From Paracoccaceae bacterium (GTDB taxonomy: Bacteria; Pseudomonadota; Alphaproteobacteria; Rhodobacterales; Rhodobacteraceae), in the NCBI GenBank assembly GCA_011525185.1, contig WTIQ01000359.1:1-7605 (forward strand): a DNA stretch of 7,605 nt, read 5' to 3'. Shown in pieces: positions 1 through 6,423 of the stretch; position 1 is the stretch's first letter, and each line of letters starts with the position of its first letter. Under the pieces are notes generated by a model. The model saw nothing but the letters and a program-made list of their open reading frames with translations. It was not told the origin of the DNA and did not search any database. A program made the translations under genes and the position numbers.

Positions 1-1
1 C

Positions 2-145
2 ATTTGCGATGATTTTGAATTGGGGTTCGAAAATGTGTCCCCAAAAATTCGCGTACAAATTTCACCAGATGTTGAAGCGCGTCTGCGTAAAAAATGCGCC
101 GACCAATTTGAGCTCTGGGAAAGCGCGGGACCGCATAAGGCGTGA
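2..145 (+). CDS. 3' end of an unrecognised plus-strand gene (partial, runs off the left edge)
   Basis: The second forward frame is open from the window edge to a TGA at 143-145, giving 47 residues with no start inside the window. The peptide looks like real protein: an acidic stretch (CDDFELGFEN), then a segment like an amphipathic helix (SPDVEARLRKKCADQFELWE), and the tail AGPHKA. I do not recognise the family and assign no function. If real, the gene converges on mltG, with 19 bases between the two stops, and neither side shows a hairpin with a T-run. The antisense frames here are also partly open, so this rests on protein-like composition and on the position of the stop just short of the mltG stop. 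It is only a C-terminal fragment; the rest lies outside the window. Confidence 0.5.
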   Translation: MCDDFELGFENVSPKIRVQISPDVEARLRKKCADQFELWESAGPHKA

Positions 146-164
146 AGACAGGCTTGGGCGAAAA

Positions 165-1322
165 TTAGTCACCAGAGGCCTTTCGTTGTGCTTCGATCTC
201 ACGCCATTTTGCCACATTTTTATTATGATCGTTAAGGTTCGTAGCAAAGGCGTGCCCCCCCTCACCATCTGCCACAAAGAAGATGTAGTCACTGGTCTCT
301 GGCTGACCCGCGGCTAAGAGACTGGCCATACTCGGATTGGCAATGGCCGTCTTTGGAAGACCTTTGTTAGTATAGGAGTTCCACGGTGTGTCTTTTCTCA
401 ACTCGCTTTGCCGCAAACCTCGACCCAAAGGCGCCTTTCCTTGCGTTATGCCATAAATAACGGTTGGATCCGTTTGCAAGGGCATGCCCTCGAGGAGGCG
501 ATTTGCAAATACGCTTGATACAAGCCCGCGCTCCCCTGCGACACCAGTCTCTTTTTCGATGATCGAAGCCATAATCAGCAACTCATCTTGCGTGGCCAAA
601 GGCACATCTTTGTCCCGTTGCTCCCATGCCTTAGCGATGCGCTCAGCCTGTTCAAACTGCATGCGCATCAACAAGCCACTACGATCCCCACCTGGGGCGA
701 TATCAAAGCTATCTGGCGCAAGCGAGCCTTCGGAGGGAATTTCGTTGATATCACCCGTTAAAATATCGATATTCCGTATCGCCTCAACAACGCGAAAGCT
801 CGTTATCCCTTCGGCAAAGGCAATGCGATGACGCACCCCATCGCGTAGCTTCAATTCCTGAAAATCCTGAGGCGGCTCTGTGTCCAGTTCAAAACTGAAT
901 TGCTCGACATAACGACCGTTTGCAGGATCAACTTCTCTGACTTGCACTCTGTCACGGGTGATACCAATGCGGTAGACGATTTCAGACCCGCATGTATCTG
1001 CTCCTCCAGACGTGACCATTGCGGTAATCTCTTCCATGGAAATACCGCTCGGAAGCAAAAAATGACCAAATTTCAAATCTTGCGAACGATCAGTATATTC
1101 GGCTCCCATGCGAAACAGCGAGGGGTAACTAATGATATTTTGTTCGGCGAGCTGCACAGACAAAGCGCGAAAGTTGCTACCACGCTCTATGCGAAGGCAT
1201 GTCGGCTCGCTCAGAGGGCCCGCGGCGGTATATTGTCCCTTGCCCCATGTGACGACAGCGCCAACACACAAAAAAAGCAAAATCAAAAATGTAAGTGCAT
1301 TAGAGGCGATTGCGCGCCACAT
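165..1322 (-). CDS. mltG: Endolytic murein transglycosylase MltG (YceG-like), 385 aa
   Basis: MltG cleaves nascent peptidoglycan strands at the inner membrane and is thought to set glycan chain length by ending polymerisation. The sequence shows a short cytoplasmic N-terminus, one membrane segment at about residues 9-26 (FLILLFLCVGAVV), and a periplasmic part. The YceG catalytic region is at about 245-375: ASIIEKETG (252-260), QTDPTVIYG (283-291), GLPKTAIANP (321-330) and FFVADGEGGHAF (348-359). The first Glu of EKET (E256) most likely matches catalytic E218 of the E. coli enzyme. A segment at about 105-170 makes it longer than E. coli MltG, as in related alphaproteobacteria. Its ATG shares one base with the fabF TAA (TAATG) and no strong ribosome site of its own is visible, so translation is probably coupled to fabF. 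In E. coli pabC lies between these genes; here it does not. Confidence 0.95.
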   Translation of the reverse strand: MWRAIASNALTFLILLFLCVGAVVTWGKGQYTAAGPLSEPTCLRIERGSNFRALSVQLAEQNIISYPSLFRMGAEYTDRSQDLKFGHFLLPSGISMEEITAMVTSGGADTCGSEIVYRIGITRDRVQVREVDPANGRYVEQFSFELDTEPPQDFQELKLRDGVRHRIAFAEGITSFRVVEAIRNIDILTGDINEIPSEGSLAPDSFDIAPGGDRSGLLMRMQFEQAERIAKAWEQRDKDVPLATQDELLIMASIIEKETGVAGERGLVSSVFANRLLEGMPLQTDPTVIYGITQGKAPLGRGLRQSELRKDTPWNSYTNKGLPKTAIANPSMASLLAAGQPETSDYIFFVADGEGGHAFATNLNDHNKNVAKWREIEAQRKASGD

Positions 1323-2581
1323 TAGTCAATTTTTCCAAAAGCAACACTGGCATTGGTGCCGCCAAACCCAAAGGAATTAGAGAGTGCAACATTAATTTCG
1401 CGCTCACGTTTTTGATTTGGTGCGAGATCAACGACGCTGTCTACGGCAGGATTGTCCAAATTGATCGTTGGTGGCGCAACTTGATCACGGATAGCAAGGA
1501 TTGAGAAGATGGCCTCAATTGCCCCAGCCGCACCGAGCAAATGGCCTGTTGCAGATTTCGTTGAGGACATTGTCAGCTTTGAGGCCGCATCCCCCATCAT
1601 CCGCTCCACCGCAGCAAGCTCGATAACATCCGCCATCGTGGATGTCCCATGGGCATTGATATAATCGACCGCAGCCGGCTCAAGCCCCGCCTTTTTGAGA
1701 GCAGCGCGCATTGCGCGTTCGCCGCCCTCCCCGTCTTCGGACGGTGCAGTGATATGATAGGCATCACCCGAGAGACCATAGCCAATGACTTCGGCATAAA
1801 TTTTTGCGCCCCGCGCCCGTGCGTGCTCTAGCTCTTCCAAAACAACAACACCCGCGCCTTCACCCATGACAAAACCATCTCGGTCTTGATCATAAGGGCG
1901 CGATGCACGTTGAGGGTCATCCGCCCATTTTGTGGACAGCGCTTTACAGGCGTTAAAGCCTGCAATGCCAATCTCACTGATAGCCGCCTCACCCCCACCA
2001 GCGACCATGACATCTGCGTCATCTGTCATAATCAACCGAGCAGCATCGCCTATAGCATGTGCCCCCGTTGAACAGGCCGTCACAACAGCATGATTAGGAC
2101 CCTTAAACCCGTAGCGGATCCCGACCTGACCTGAGATCAAATTGATCAACGATCCTGGTATAAAGAAAGGCGATACGCGACGCGGTCCTTTTTCATGGAT
2201 CAAGAGTGCTGTATCCGCAATTGAGTTCAATCCGCCAATGCCCGAACCGATCATAACCCCAGTGCGCAAACGGCTTGCTTCATCTTCAGGGGTCCAACCC
2301 GCATCCTGCACAGCCTGATCTGCCGCCGCAATTCCAAAAAGAATGAAGTTATCGACTTTGCGGCGCTCTTTCGGCTCCATCCAATCATCTGCATTGAATG
2401 TCCCGTTTGTGCCGTCACCAATGGGAACCTCGCACGCATATTTCGTTGTAACGCGACTGGCATCGAATAAAGTAATATCAGAAGCCCCAGATTGTCCTGC
2501 AAGCAATCTTGACCAGCTTTCCTCCACTCCACTTGCCAATGGAGTGACAAGACCCAGACCTGTAACGACAACGCGGCGCAT
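1322..2581 (-). CDS. fabF: Beta-ketoacyl-ACP synthase II, FabF (419 aa)
   Basis: FabF condenses malonyl-ACP with acyl-ACP, releasing CO2, in the elongation step of type II fatty acid synthesis in the cytoplasm. The thiolase fold is complete. Numbered from the chosen Met, the catalytic Cys is C170 (TACSTGAHAIG) and the two active-site His are H311 (NAHGTST) and H347 (SATGHLLGAAG), with K342 nearby. The C-terminal glycine-rich loop GFGGTN is at about 405-410. There are two in-frame ATGs, at 2587 and 2581. The Shine-Dalgarno GAGGG (2589-2593) is only 1 base from the first but 7 bases from the second, and the second gives the usual MRRVVVTG start. I therefore chose 2581; the 421-residue form beginning at 2587 cannot be excluded. 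The gene lies downstream of the acpP terminator, so it needs its own promoter or readthrough. Its stop overlaps the mltG start. Confidence 0.97.
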   Translation of the reverse strand: MRRVVVTGLGLVTPLASGVEESWSRLLAGQSGASDITLFDASRVTTKYACEVPIGDGTNGTFNADDWMEPKERRKVDNFILFGIAAADQAVQDAGWTPEDEASRLRTGVMIGSGIGGLNSIADTALLIHEKGPRRVSPFFIPGSLINLISGQVGIRYGFKGPNHAVVTACSTGAHAIGDAARLIMTDDADVMVAGGGEAAISEIGIAGFNACKALSTKWADDPQRASRPYDQDRDGFVMGEGAGVVVLEELEHARARGAKIYAEVIGYGLSGDAYHITAPSEDGEGGERAMRAALKKAGLEPAAVDYINAHGTSTMADVIELAAVERMMGDAASKLTMSSTKSATGHLLGAAGAIEAIFSILAIRDQVAPPTINLDNPAVDSVVDLAPNQKREREINVALSNSFGFGGTNASVAFGKID

Positions 2582-2587
2582 ATTCAT

Positions 2588-2638
2588 TCCCTCGTTTGTA
2601 TCTCGATTGTTTATAGTGCTTGATATCCTGACACAGGC
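2588..2638 (-). promoter_or_regulatory. Possible fabF promoter and ribosome binding site
   Basis: A terminator separates fabF from acpP, so a promoter is expected here. The best -10-like hexamer on the minus strand is TATAAA (2610-2615), five of six to consensus. At 17-base spacing the -35 position (2633-2638) has no TTG-type hexamer, so the promoter would be weak or need an activator. GAGGG at 2589-2593 is the ribosome site, best placed for the ATG at 2581. A GATATC palindrome at 2622-2627 lies between the two promoter positions; no regulator can be named from it. Confidence 0.3.
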
Positions 2639-2703
2639 CCGATGTGCAAAACAAATATCGCGCCGCGTCCCCTATCCTTCACCTTGACGTCTTATCTAAA
2701 TAA

Positions 2704-2731
2704 GCAAAAACCCCCGTCAATGACAGGGGTT
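2704..2731 (-). terminator. Rho-independent terminator after acpP
   Basis: Read on the minus strand, AACCCCTGTC pairs with GACGGGGGTT across a three-base ATT loop. This gives a 10-bp stem (2709-2718 with 2722-2731) with one U-G wobble. A run of five T (2706-2710, two of them within the stem base) follows at once. It begins 25 bases past the acpP stop and should end most acpP transcripts before fabF. The plus-strand reading has a C-A mismatch in the stem and no T-run, so the element works in the acpP direction. Confidence 0.9.
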
Positions 2732-2756
2732 CACTTCAAGACGAAGTGGCGAATGC

Positions 2757-2990
2757 TTAGCTCGCTTCGTCGATAAACTTTACGGCGTCACCAACAGTTT
2801 GAATGTTCTCTGCTGCATCATCAGGAATTTCGATGCCAAACTCTTCTTCGAAAGCCATTACCAGCTCTACCGTATCAAGACTGTCTGCGCCAAGATCGTC
2901 AATAAAAGATGCTTTTTCTACAACTTTGTCTTCATCTTGACCGAGGTGCTCAACAACGATTTTTTTAACGCGCTCTGCGGTATCGCTCAT
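2757..2990 (-). CDS. acpP: Acyl carrier protein AcpP, 77 aa
   Basis: AcpP is the soluble carrier that holds growing acyl chains on a 4'-phosphopantetheine arm and hands them between FabD, FabF, FabG and other enzymes. It is small and very acidic, with the invariant attachment motif GADSLDTVEL at 34-43; Ser37 of the DSL triplet carries the prosthetic group. Helix II (about 36-50, LDTVELVMAFEEEFG) is the acidic recognition helix. The length is normal for bacterial ACP. The start ATG has a Shine-Dalgarno AAGGA (3000-3004) 9 bases upstream. It has its own upstream gap with a likely promoter and a strong terminator 3', so it is probably made largely as a single-gene message, which suits a protein needed in large amounts. 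Identification is secure. Confidence 0.98.
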   Translation of the reverse strand: MSDTAERVKKIVVEHLGQDEDKVVEKASFIDDLGADSLDTVELVMAFEEEFGIEIPDDAAENIQTVGDAVKFIDEAS

Positions 2991-3205
2991 TTTTAGTCTT
3001 CCTTATCCTACTTGGGTTGACACCCTATTTCCCGTACTTGGCAAGTTTCACTCCCCAAGGGCTAACACCCGTCTTCACTCATTAACGGGCCAAATTTCGT
3101 CGGTTGAATTCCGTCCACGGTGCCGCCTATAGCATAGCTTTTGGCTTTGGCAAATGGTTTCGAAAAAAGAAACTCTCTTATGTGCGTCCCCGTAGCCTTG
3201 CACGA
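2991..3205 (-). other. fabG-acpP intergenic region (215 bases): acpP promoter and leader
   Basis: This is the longest non-coding gap in the window. From the fabG side it holds a T-rich stretch (TTTCTTTTTT on the minus strand, about 3162-3171) without a convincing stem before it, then the putative acpP promoter, then a leader of about 130 bases. The leader contains an 11-base palindrome ACTTGGCAAGT (3036-3046). Nearer the ATG is a small 4-bp hairpin GGGT-GTCA-ACCC on the minus strand (3014-3025), just upstream of the ribosome site. I recognise no riboswitch or known regulator site, and no convincing small gene. Confidence 0.6.
3126..3153 (-). promoter_or_regulatory. Putative acpP promoter (extended -10)
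   Basis: On the minus strand, TTGCCA (3148-3153, five of six to TTGACA) is separated by 16 bases from TATAGG (3126-3131, four of six to TATAAT). A TG one base upstream of the -10 (TGCTATAGG) gives an extended -10. Transcription would start near 3119 and leave a leader of about 130 bases before the acpP ATG at 2990. This is pattern matching only. Confidence 0.5.
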
Positions 3206-3943
3206 TCAAAGCATCGCCATTCCGCCGTTCACATGCAGGGTCGAACCCGTCACATAGCCCGCCTGCTCGCTGGCAAGATAAACCACAGCCGCGGCAATCT
3301 CATCACCTGACCCCATGCGACCAGCAGGTATTTGCGCCATGATCTTGCTCTTCTGATCGTCTGTAAGCTTATCTGTCATCGCAGATGTGATGAAGCCTGG
3401 CGCGATTGCGTTAACGGTTATGCCGCGACTTGCGACTTCCGCCGCCAAAGATTTGGACATCGCAATCATTCCGGCTTTGGATGCTGCGTAGTTTGCCTGA
3501 CCAGGGTTGCCCGTTGCCCCCACAATCGAGCTTATATTAATGATCCGCCCCCAACGCGCCTTCATCATACTACGTAGAACAGCGCGGCTTAGCTTCATGG
3601 TGGATGTAAGATTGATATCAATGACGCTTTGCCATTCCTCATCCGACATCCGCATGAAGATATTGTCTCGCGTTACACCAGCGTTGTTGATCAAAATATC
3701 AACGCCGCCCATAAGCTCGCTCGCCGTTTTTGGCAGAGCATCAACAGTCGTCAACTCAGACAAATTACATGGGACGACATGGGCCCGCTCCCCCAGAGAG
3801 GCGGCCAGCTCTTCTAACGGCGCCGTGCGCGTGCCACTTAGAACGACCTCCGCGCCCTGTGCATGCAAAGCACGAGCAATGGAAGAGCCCAATCCCCCAG
3901 ACGCGCCCGTAACAATCGATCTTTTTCCTTTTAAATCAAAAAT
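3206..3943 (-). CDS. fabG: 3-oxoacyl-ACP reductase FabG, 245 aa, apparent ATT (AUU) start
   Basis: FabG reduces 3-oxoacyl-ACP to 3-hydroxyacyl-ACP with NADPH in each elongation cycle; it is a cytoplasmic, normally tetrameric short-chain dehydrogenase. From the ATT at 3941-3943 the protein reads (M)FDLKGKRSIVTGASGGLG. This includes the cofactor loop TGASGGLG (12-19), NNAG (86-89), the catalytic set N111, S139, Y152 and K156 (YAASK), and PGFI before the C-terminus. The 245-residue length is normal for the family. No in-frame ATG or GTG lies between the upstream stop (TGA, 3971-3973) and the first TTG at 3890-3892. Starting at that TTG would give 228 residues and delete most of the NADPH loop. 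AAGGA (3954-3958) lies 10 bases before the ATT and overlaps the fabD stop, so reinitiation after fabD is likely. ATC (3950-3952) and ATA (3959-3961) are poorer candidates because of their spacing. A G-to-T base error in an original ATG would look the same. Confidence 0.9.
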   Translation of the reverse strand: MFDLKGKRSIVTGASGGLGSSIARALHAQGAEVVLSGTRTAPLEELAASLGERAHVVPCNLSELTTVDALPKTASELMGGVDILINNAGVTRDNIFMRMSDEEWQSVIDINLTSTMKLSRAVLRSMMKARWGRIINISSIVGATGNPGQANYAASKAGMIAMSKSLAAEVASRGITVNAIAPGFITSAMTDKLTDDQKSKIMAQIPAGRMGSGDEIAAAVVYLASEQAGYVTGSTLHVNGGMAML

Positions 3944-3952
3944 AAAAAAGAT
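3919..3952 (-). repeat. Inverted repeat enclosing the fabG start codon
   Basis: ATCTTTTT (3919-3926) and AAAAAGAT (3945-3952) are perfect 8-base reverse complements 18 bases apart. The 18-base interval contains the ATT codon (3941-3943). In the mRNA this could form a weak, mostly A-U stem with the start codon in the loop and AAGGA just outside the 5' arm. The sequence is A/T-rich, so some pairing by chance is expected. Confidence 0.45.
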
Positions 3953-3958
3953 TTCCTT
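3941..3958 (-). promoter_or_regulatory. fabG ribosome binding site and ATT initiation codon
   Basis: On the minus strand AAGGA (3954-3958), sharing a base with the fabD TAA (3958-3960), is followed by a 10-base A/T-rich spacer and then ATT TTT GAT. The ATT falls exactly where the family has its initiator Met (MFDL). The spacing is slightly long but workable. This site decides the fabG start, because no normal initiator is available in frame. Confidence 0.6.
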
Positions 3959-4893
3959 TATGTGTTGCTTTCAAGTTTTTCTATATCTGCGGGCGTCGCA
4001 AAATTGGCGCATGAGAGTGCACGATCAATGCGACGCACCATCCCGATCAGCGCTTTTCCAGCGCCCACTTCCCAAACGTCGCTCACATTGTTTTCAGACA
4101 TCCACATGACGGATTCACGCCAACGCACGGACCCTGTCACCTGCTCGATCAGAAGCGAGCGAATAATTTCAGGGTCGTCTACAGGTTCGGCGCGTACATT
4201 TGCAATAACGGGAACCTGTGGCTTTTTGATCTCTACGCTCGCGAGCTTTTCGCGCATGACATCGGCGGCAGGCGCCATCAGGCTACAATGAAAAGGCGCG
4301 CTCACGGGCAAAAGCACAGCGCGTTTCGCCCCTGCGTCTTTCGCAAGCTCTATGGCCCGTTCAACAGCCGCTTTGTGCCCTGAGACAACAACTTGTGCTG
4401 GATCATTATCATTGGCGGCGGCGCAAACCGCATCACCCGCCGCACGCTGAGCCACGCCCTGAACCGTCTCAAAATCGAGCCCCAACAAAGCCACCATAGC
4501 CCCAACGCCGACGGGAACAGCCTCTTGCATGGCTTGACCACGCGCCCTAAGCAAACGGGCAGCATCGGCAATACTTAGCGCTTCTGCCATTGCAAGCGCC
4601 GAATATTCGCCCAAAGAATGCCCCGCCACATAATCCTCTGTGGAGAGGCCAAACCCACGACTTTCTAGAGCCTTGTAGGCGGCAAGCGACGTCGCCATCA
4701 ATGCGGGCTGTGCGTTTGCTGTGAGGGTCAGGGTTTCAATATCCCCCTCCCAAATCAAGGCACTGAAATTTTCCCCAAGTGCATCATCAACTTCTTCAAA
4801 CACGGCTCTGGCTTCGGAAAATTCATCTGCCAATGCCTTGCCCATTCCAATCGCCTGCGCACCCTGCCCTGGGCAAACATATGCACGTGCCAT
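3958..4893 (-). CDS. fabD: Malonyl-CoA:ACP transacylase FabD, 311 aa
   Basis: FabD moves the malonyl group from malonyl-CoA to holo-ACP, supplying the extender unit for fatty acid synthesis in the cytoplasm. The acyltransferase fold is full length. The N-terminal GQGAQ motif is at 9-13, the nucleophile elbow GHSLGE at 91-96 has Ser93, R118 (RARGQAM) binds the malonyl carboxylate, H202 (APFHCSLM) is the catalytic base, and Q251 (EQVTGSVRW) helps form the oxyanion hole. These match S92, R117, H201 and Q250 of E. coli FabD with a one-residue offset. The start ATG is preceded by GGAGG (4899-4903) at 5 bases, the strongest ribosome site in the window. Its stop lies 14 bases before the fabG initiation codon, so the two genes are almost certainly co-transcribed and perhaps translationally coupled. 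Confidence 0.97.
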   Translation of the reverse strand: MARAYVCPGQGAQAIGMGKALADEFSEARAVFEEVDDALGENFSALIWEGDIETLTLTANAQPALMATSLAAYKALESRGFGLSTEDYVAGHSLGEYSALAMAEALSIADAARLLRARGQAMQEAVPVGVGAMVALLGLDFETVQGVAQRAAGDAVCAAANDNDPAQVVVSGHKAAVERAIELAKDAGAKRAVLLPVSAPFHCSLMAPAADVMREKLASVEIKKPQVPVIANVRAEPVDDPEIIRSLLIEQVTGSVRWRESVMWMSENNVSDVWEVGAGKALIGMVRRIDRALSCANFATPADIEKLESNT

Positions 4894-4978
4894 TTACGCC
4901 TCCACTCTCGTCACTTTAGCTAGAGCCTTATCGCGGCTCACGTTCAGACGCAATGCGTATGCGCAAGTCGCTGCGCCT
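4894..4978 (-). other. Amidase-fabD intergenic region with small hairpin
   Basis: This 85-base gap would hold any fabD promoter. On the minus strand TTGCGT lies 15 bases before GATAAG, a poor match in both sequence and spacing. GAGCC (4923-4927) and GGCTC (4935-4939) form a 5-bp stem with a 7-base loop. No T-run follows, so it is not a normal terminator. GGAGG for fabD is at 4899-4903. fabD may have a promoter here or be read from upstream; the sequence does not settle this. Confidence 0.35.
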
Positions 4979-6394
4979 TTAACACGTTGGGCGTCGTAGA
5001 TCGGGCCAGTTTTTCGCCCTATGCCACGCCTCACCTATGGACAACAGTGTACTATCCGCGCCTTTGGGTGCAAACAACTGCAAGCCAAAGGGCAACCCGT
5101 TCTCACCAAATCCAGCTGGTAGATTGAGCACCGGCAGGCCAAGCAATCCAGCGGGGATCACAACCTCCATCCAACGGTGATAGGTGTCGAGTTTGATCCC
5201 ATCAATCTCATCTGGATGTGGTTTATCGGCCAAAAACGGCCACGTCTGGGTCGAGGGCAGGACGAGCGCGTCATATCTGTCAAATAACTCCATTGCTTTG
5301 ACAAACCATTCGGTGCGCAGAATGCTTGCGTTATGCACCTCCAGCGCACTGAGAGACAGGCCATGCTCGATTTCCCACACAACCGCAGGCTTTAGCATAT
5401 CGCGCATCTTTGCATCACTCATGTGTTGTCCCAAACCGCCAGCTAATTTCCAAGATCGAAGCTTTGTCCAACTGTCCCAGAGATGGCTGCTCTCTATTGG
5501 CGGGGCAACCTCCTCAACGATGGCACCCAGCGCTTCAAATGCCAGAACCGCTTCATGCGAGGCCTCCAAAAGGCCCCGCTCAAAGGGAAACGCGCCGCCC
5601 CAGTTTCCCAACCAACCAATGCGCTTGCCTGCCAAATCCATAGCAGTTACATCGGATAGGCTGGGATCGGAATACGAATAGGGAACCTTCGGGTGCGCGC
5701 CACTCATGACCGAGAGCAAAAGAGCAATATCTTTGGGATTGCGCGCCATCGGGCCACTGGTCGAAAGCGCATGCAAAAAGACATCATCACCAGGTTCAGA
5801 AGGAACCAGTCCCCACGTTGGGCGCATTCCATAGACATTGTTCCACGCCGCAGGGTTGCGCAGACTGCCCATCATGTCGGACCCATCGGCAATCGTAAGC
5901 ATGCCCGTCGCCAGCGCAACCGCAGCACCACCAGAGGACCCACCCGCCGAGCGGCTCTGATCGTAGGGGTTAAGTGTGGTCCCAAAGACGGGATTATAGG
6001 TATGGCTACCAAGGCCAAATTCTGGAGTATTGGTTTTGCCAATGATAATCGCTCCCGCGTTTCGAATACGCTCTACGATGATATCATCGCTCTGTGCCAT
6101 ATCATCTGCAAATATTGGCGACCCTTGTGTGGTTAAAAAACCTTTCGCGTTTGCCAAATCCTTGATGGCAATTGGTAATCCATGCAACGGCCCGCGATCC
6201 TCCATAGCAACATTATCGGCCTTTTCGGCGTCGCTGATCATGTCTTGCTCTTCTCGCATGGAGACGATCGCATTTACGGTGTCGTTGACGGCCCATATCC
6301 TTTCAATGGTCGATTTCATAATATCGACACATGACACCTTTTTATCACGCAATTGCGATAGCAGCTCATGGGCAGGGCTAAAGGCAAGTGACAT
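4979..6394 (-). CDS. Amidase signature (AS) family hydrolase, 471 aa, substrate unknown
   Basis: This is an amidase-signature enzyme, a family that hydrolyses C-N amide bonds with a Ser-cisSer-Lys triad. The visible triad is K78 (PIAIKDL), the cis-Ser S153 (SAGGSSGGAA) and the nucleophile S177 (GSDMMGSLRNP). The 24-residue gap between the two serines is the one seen in GatA and fatty acid amide hydrolase. The length is normal, the C-terminal GLPFGLQL segment is present, and no signal peptide is seen, so it is probably cytoplasmic. The substrate cannot be read from sequence. It is unlikely to be GatA of the Glu-tRNA(Gln) amidotransferase: no gatC or gatB is adjacent, and the nucleophile loop reads DMMGS rather than the usual DTGGS. 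GAGGG (6401-6405) is 6 bases before the ATG. It sits between prfB and fabD with no obvious role in either pathway. Confidence 0.93.
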   Translation of the reverse strand: MSLAFSPAHELLSQLRDKKVSCVDIMKSTIERIWAVNDTVNAIVSMREEQDMISDAEKADNVAMEDRGPLHGLPIAIKDLANAKGFLTTQGSPIFADDMAQSDDIIVERIRNAGAIIIGKTNTPEFGLGSHTYNPVFGTTLNPYDQSRSAGGSSGGAAVALATGMLTIADGSDMMGSLRNPAAWNNVYGMRPTWGLVPSEPGDDVFLHALSTSGPMARNPKDIALLLSVMSGAHPKVPYSYSDPSLSDVTAMDLAGKRIGWLGNWGGAFPFERGLLEASHEAVLAFEALGAIVEEVAPPIESSHLWDSWTKLRSWKLAGGLGQHMSDAKMRDMLKPAVVWEIEHGLSLSALEVHNASILRTEWFVKAMELFDRYDALVLPSTQTWPFLADKPHPDEIDGIKLDTYHRWMEVVIPAGLLGLPVLNLPAGFGENGLPFGLQLFAPKGADSTLLSIGEAWHRAKNWPDLRRPTC

Positions 6395-6423
6395 TGAATA
6401 CCCTCATTTCTATTCACTCACAC

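Noticed and set aside
9..317. 102-codon plus-strand open frame beginning at ATG 9
   Set aside because: It runs antisense into mltG, its peptide has no recognisable motif, and the overlapping frame starting at position 2 is the more protein-like one.
3017..3022. Perfect TTGACA hexamer on the plus strand in the fabG-acpP gap
   Set aside because: No -10-like hexamer occurs at 16-18 bases and there is no plus-strand gene downstream to serve.
2990..3080. Very short possible leader peptides upstream of acpP (for example ATG AGT GAA GAC GGG TGT TAG on the minus strand)
   Set aside because: Six codons or so, no well-placed ribosome site, no run of regulatory codons; expected by chance.
3155..3205. 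Possible terminator just after fabG (GTGC/GCAC arms and a TTTCTTTTTT run)
   Set aside because: The arms are only 4 bp with a long loop and the T-run is too far from the stem for an intrinsic terminator.
3890..3892. TTG as the fabG start
   Set aside because: It would remove the first 17 residues, including most of TGASGGLG needed for NADPH binding, and the only purine-rich sequence before it has no spacing.
3507..4109. 200-codon plus-strand open frame
   Set aside because: It is entirely antisense to fabG and fabD, both of which have intact catalytic motifs; the translated peptide looks like a shadow.
4923..4939. Hairpin GAGCC-7-GGCTC as an amidase terminator
   Set aside because: Only 5 bp of stem and no T-run on the minus strand; listed only as a feature of the gap.
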